NCBI RefSeq assembly: GCF_003325355.1
Contig: NZ_CP030850.1
Span: 6,709,001-6,773,000 of the forward strand
Direction: 5' to 3'
Length of the DNA stretch: 64,000 bases
DNA from: Runella rosea
Lineage (GTDB): Bacteria; Bacteroidota; Bacteroidia; Cytophagales; Spirosomataceae
A program made the position numbers and the translations under genes. Below, piece after piece: positions 62,931 to 64,000 of the stretch; within the stretch, counting starts at the first letter, position 1, and each line of letters opens with the position of its first letter. A model generated the notes under the pieces. The model did no database searches, had not been told where the DNA came from, and saw nothing but the letters and a program-made list of their open reading frames with translations.

Positions 62931-64000
62931 TTACTGCGCTAAATAGCTAATTTCAGCAATGAATTGTCGACCGCCAGGAGAAAGTTTTTCCTGCGCACGG
63001 GCCGAGAGTTTGATGATAATTCGGTTGTTTGCACTGATGTCTGGCAATTTTCCAATCACTTTCACCCAAATGCTTTGGCTGTTGTTCATGTTTTTGACTT
63101 GAATCAACGAGCCAACGGGCGCAGTACGGTGAAGCGCGAGGTATTTATTGTTGCTATCCATCCCCTCCAAAACCTCAGCTACTCCTGTTTCCAAAATGCG
63201 CTTGCCAGTATTGGCAATTTTAGGTTCGGGCAGGTTTGAATTGGTGGGGTCTTCGGGACGAACAATGGGCACTGGAGGTTTTTCGGCGTTTGATTTCTTG
63301 GCATCCGCCAACTTAACCGAGTCCAATTTGTTTTTCTTCAAATAGTCTTGGAAAGCCTGTTCGGCTACAATCAATTCCTGACCAGAACGCAGTTGGTCGG
63401 AAGTTAGACCGTTCCAGCGACGAATATCGGCCATCAAAACGCCATATTTAACCGCAATTCCGTACAACGATTGTCCGCCCTCTACTTTATGAAGGCCTGT
63501 TTTTGAAACAGTTGCGACAGGTTTGGTGTTGCTTATATCCTCTGGTTTTTTCTCAGCTGCCACTTCCGCAGGTTTGGCTTCTTCCTCTACCTTTGGCGTT
63601 TCTGGTTTTGGCTTATCCTCTTCTGATTTTATGGTTACGGTCGATTCCGTTTTTGGTTTTATCTCGTAATCAAGGACCAACTTATCCTTTTCTGGTGCTT
63701 TTTCTGGTTCTTTTGTGGCTGTTTTTGGTGCAGATGAACGAGCTTGTGAAGGTACGCGTAATACTTGCCCCGTTATCAAATTATCTTTCATTCCGGGGTT
63801 GGCGTCCTTTATGGCTTTGAGGGTCGTTTTGTACTTCCGCATCACGGCGTACAATGTTTGTCCGGGGTCTACTTTATGAATCACAAATGATTGACCGTTT
63901 TTGGTCTCGCTACCGGTAGAATCGGGCAAAGAAGAGCGGGAAGGTGTTGCGTGGGTCGTTTTTCCCCACAATAATCCTAACACTACAAGGCAAAATCCGA
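62931..64000 (-). CDS. Exported LysM-repeat protein with RlpA-like C-terminal domain (cut by right edge)
   Basis: The frame stays open to the window edge and its first residues GFCLVVLGLLWGKTTHA read as the end of a signal peptide, so the start lies outside; the GTG at 63981 is within that signal. Two LysM repeats (HKVDPGQTLYAVMRKYKTTL and HKVEGGQSLYGIAVKYGVLM) bind peptidoglycan, joined by a Lys/Glu/Pro-rich linker. The last 95 residues (TGVAEVLEGMDSNNKYLALH onwards) resemble a double-psi barrel of the RlpA kind. Probably cell-wall binding in the periplasm. Confidence 0.85.
   Translation of the reverse strand, partial: GFCLVVLGLLWGKTTHATPSRSSLPDSTGSETKNGQSFVIHKVDPGQTLYAVMRKYKTTLKAIKDANPGMKDNLITGQVLRVPSQARSSAPKTATKEPEKAPEKDKLVLDYEIKPKTESTVTIKSEEDKPKPETPKVEEEAKPAEVAAEKKPEDISNTKPVATVSKTGLHKVEGGQSLYGIAVKYGVLMADIRRWNGLTSDQLRSGQELIVAEQAFQDYLKKNKLDSVKLADAKKSNAEKPPVPIVRPEDPTNSNLPEPKIANTGKRILETGVAEVLEGMDSNNKYLALHRTAPVGSLIQVKNMNNSQSIWVKVIGKLPDISANNRIIIKLSARAQEKLSPGGRQFIAEISYLAQ

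Overview
The window looks like chromosomal DNA of a Bacteroidetes bacterium, most likely a Cytophagales member of the Runella/Dyadobacter/Spirosoma kind (genus is an inference). The signs are promoters of the TTG-N20-TAnnTTTG type in front of tRNA genes, a PorX regulator and C-terminal sorting domains of type IX secretion, a fused CcoN-CcoO oxidase, a SusC-style TonB receptor with a carboxypeptidase-D-like N-domain, and exported proteins with Gln just after the predicted signal-peptide cut. Both edges cut genes: an ABC-F ATPase on the left, a LysM/RlpA-like protein on the right.

Region 1.3-16.7 kb is a low-oxygen respiration block, mostly on the minus strand: a PAS histidine kinase and a receiver-CRP fusion regulator, hemN, then a cbb3 oxidase locus (ccoI, ccoS, ccoNO, a ccoQ-ccoP fusion, ccoG, ccoH and a TauE/DsbD_2-like membrane protein). 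A patch of accessory debris (PIN/antitoxin pair, kinase remnant, two doubtful small ORFs) lies at 5.4-6.9 kb. FNR-geometry palindromes TGA(C/T)-N4-(A/G)TCA stand in front of hemN, ccoS-ccoNO and ccoI, and a fourth precedes a universal stress protein at 21.7 kb. In front of ccoS and ccoI the same 10-mer TTTTGGGCAA sits at exactly the same distance from the palindrome. This is the best candidate for a little-described regulatory system here: a FixL-like kinase feeding a fused FixJ/FixK-like regulator.

Region 16.7-26.3 kb holds a TonB receptor, porX, the universal stress protein, pyrE, a PgeF-type protein, a DMT transporter, a DJ-1 family protein and a lipoprotein. Region 26.4-38.1 kb is an exported-protein block on the plus strand: two tandem paralogous T9SS cargo proteins with a glycosidase-like domain and cadherin-like repeats, an SGNH hydrolase, an acyltransferase, a glutaminyl cyclase, a small lipoprotein, a PDZ-hydrolase lacking its nucleophile serine, and a rhodanese.

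Region 38.4-49.7 kb mixes a collagen-like lipoprotein, four tRNA genes (Ala, two identical Val, Gly), an LRR protein, a sugar kinase, a 1-Cys peroxiredoxin, a degenerate lone receiver, an SDR, SppA, a small ABC pair and FabI. Region 49.7-58.2 kb is on the minus strand: DUF1080, a YceI-DUF5777-Rieske set, DUF72, a metalloprotease with MORN repeats, a second YceI next to a MarR regulator with a strong palindrome at its promoter, and an Omp85-like protein. Region 58.2-64 kb has an alpha/beta hydrolase, a nuoL-nuoM pair with no other complex I gene beside it, and the LysM protein.
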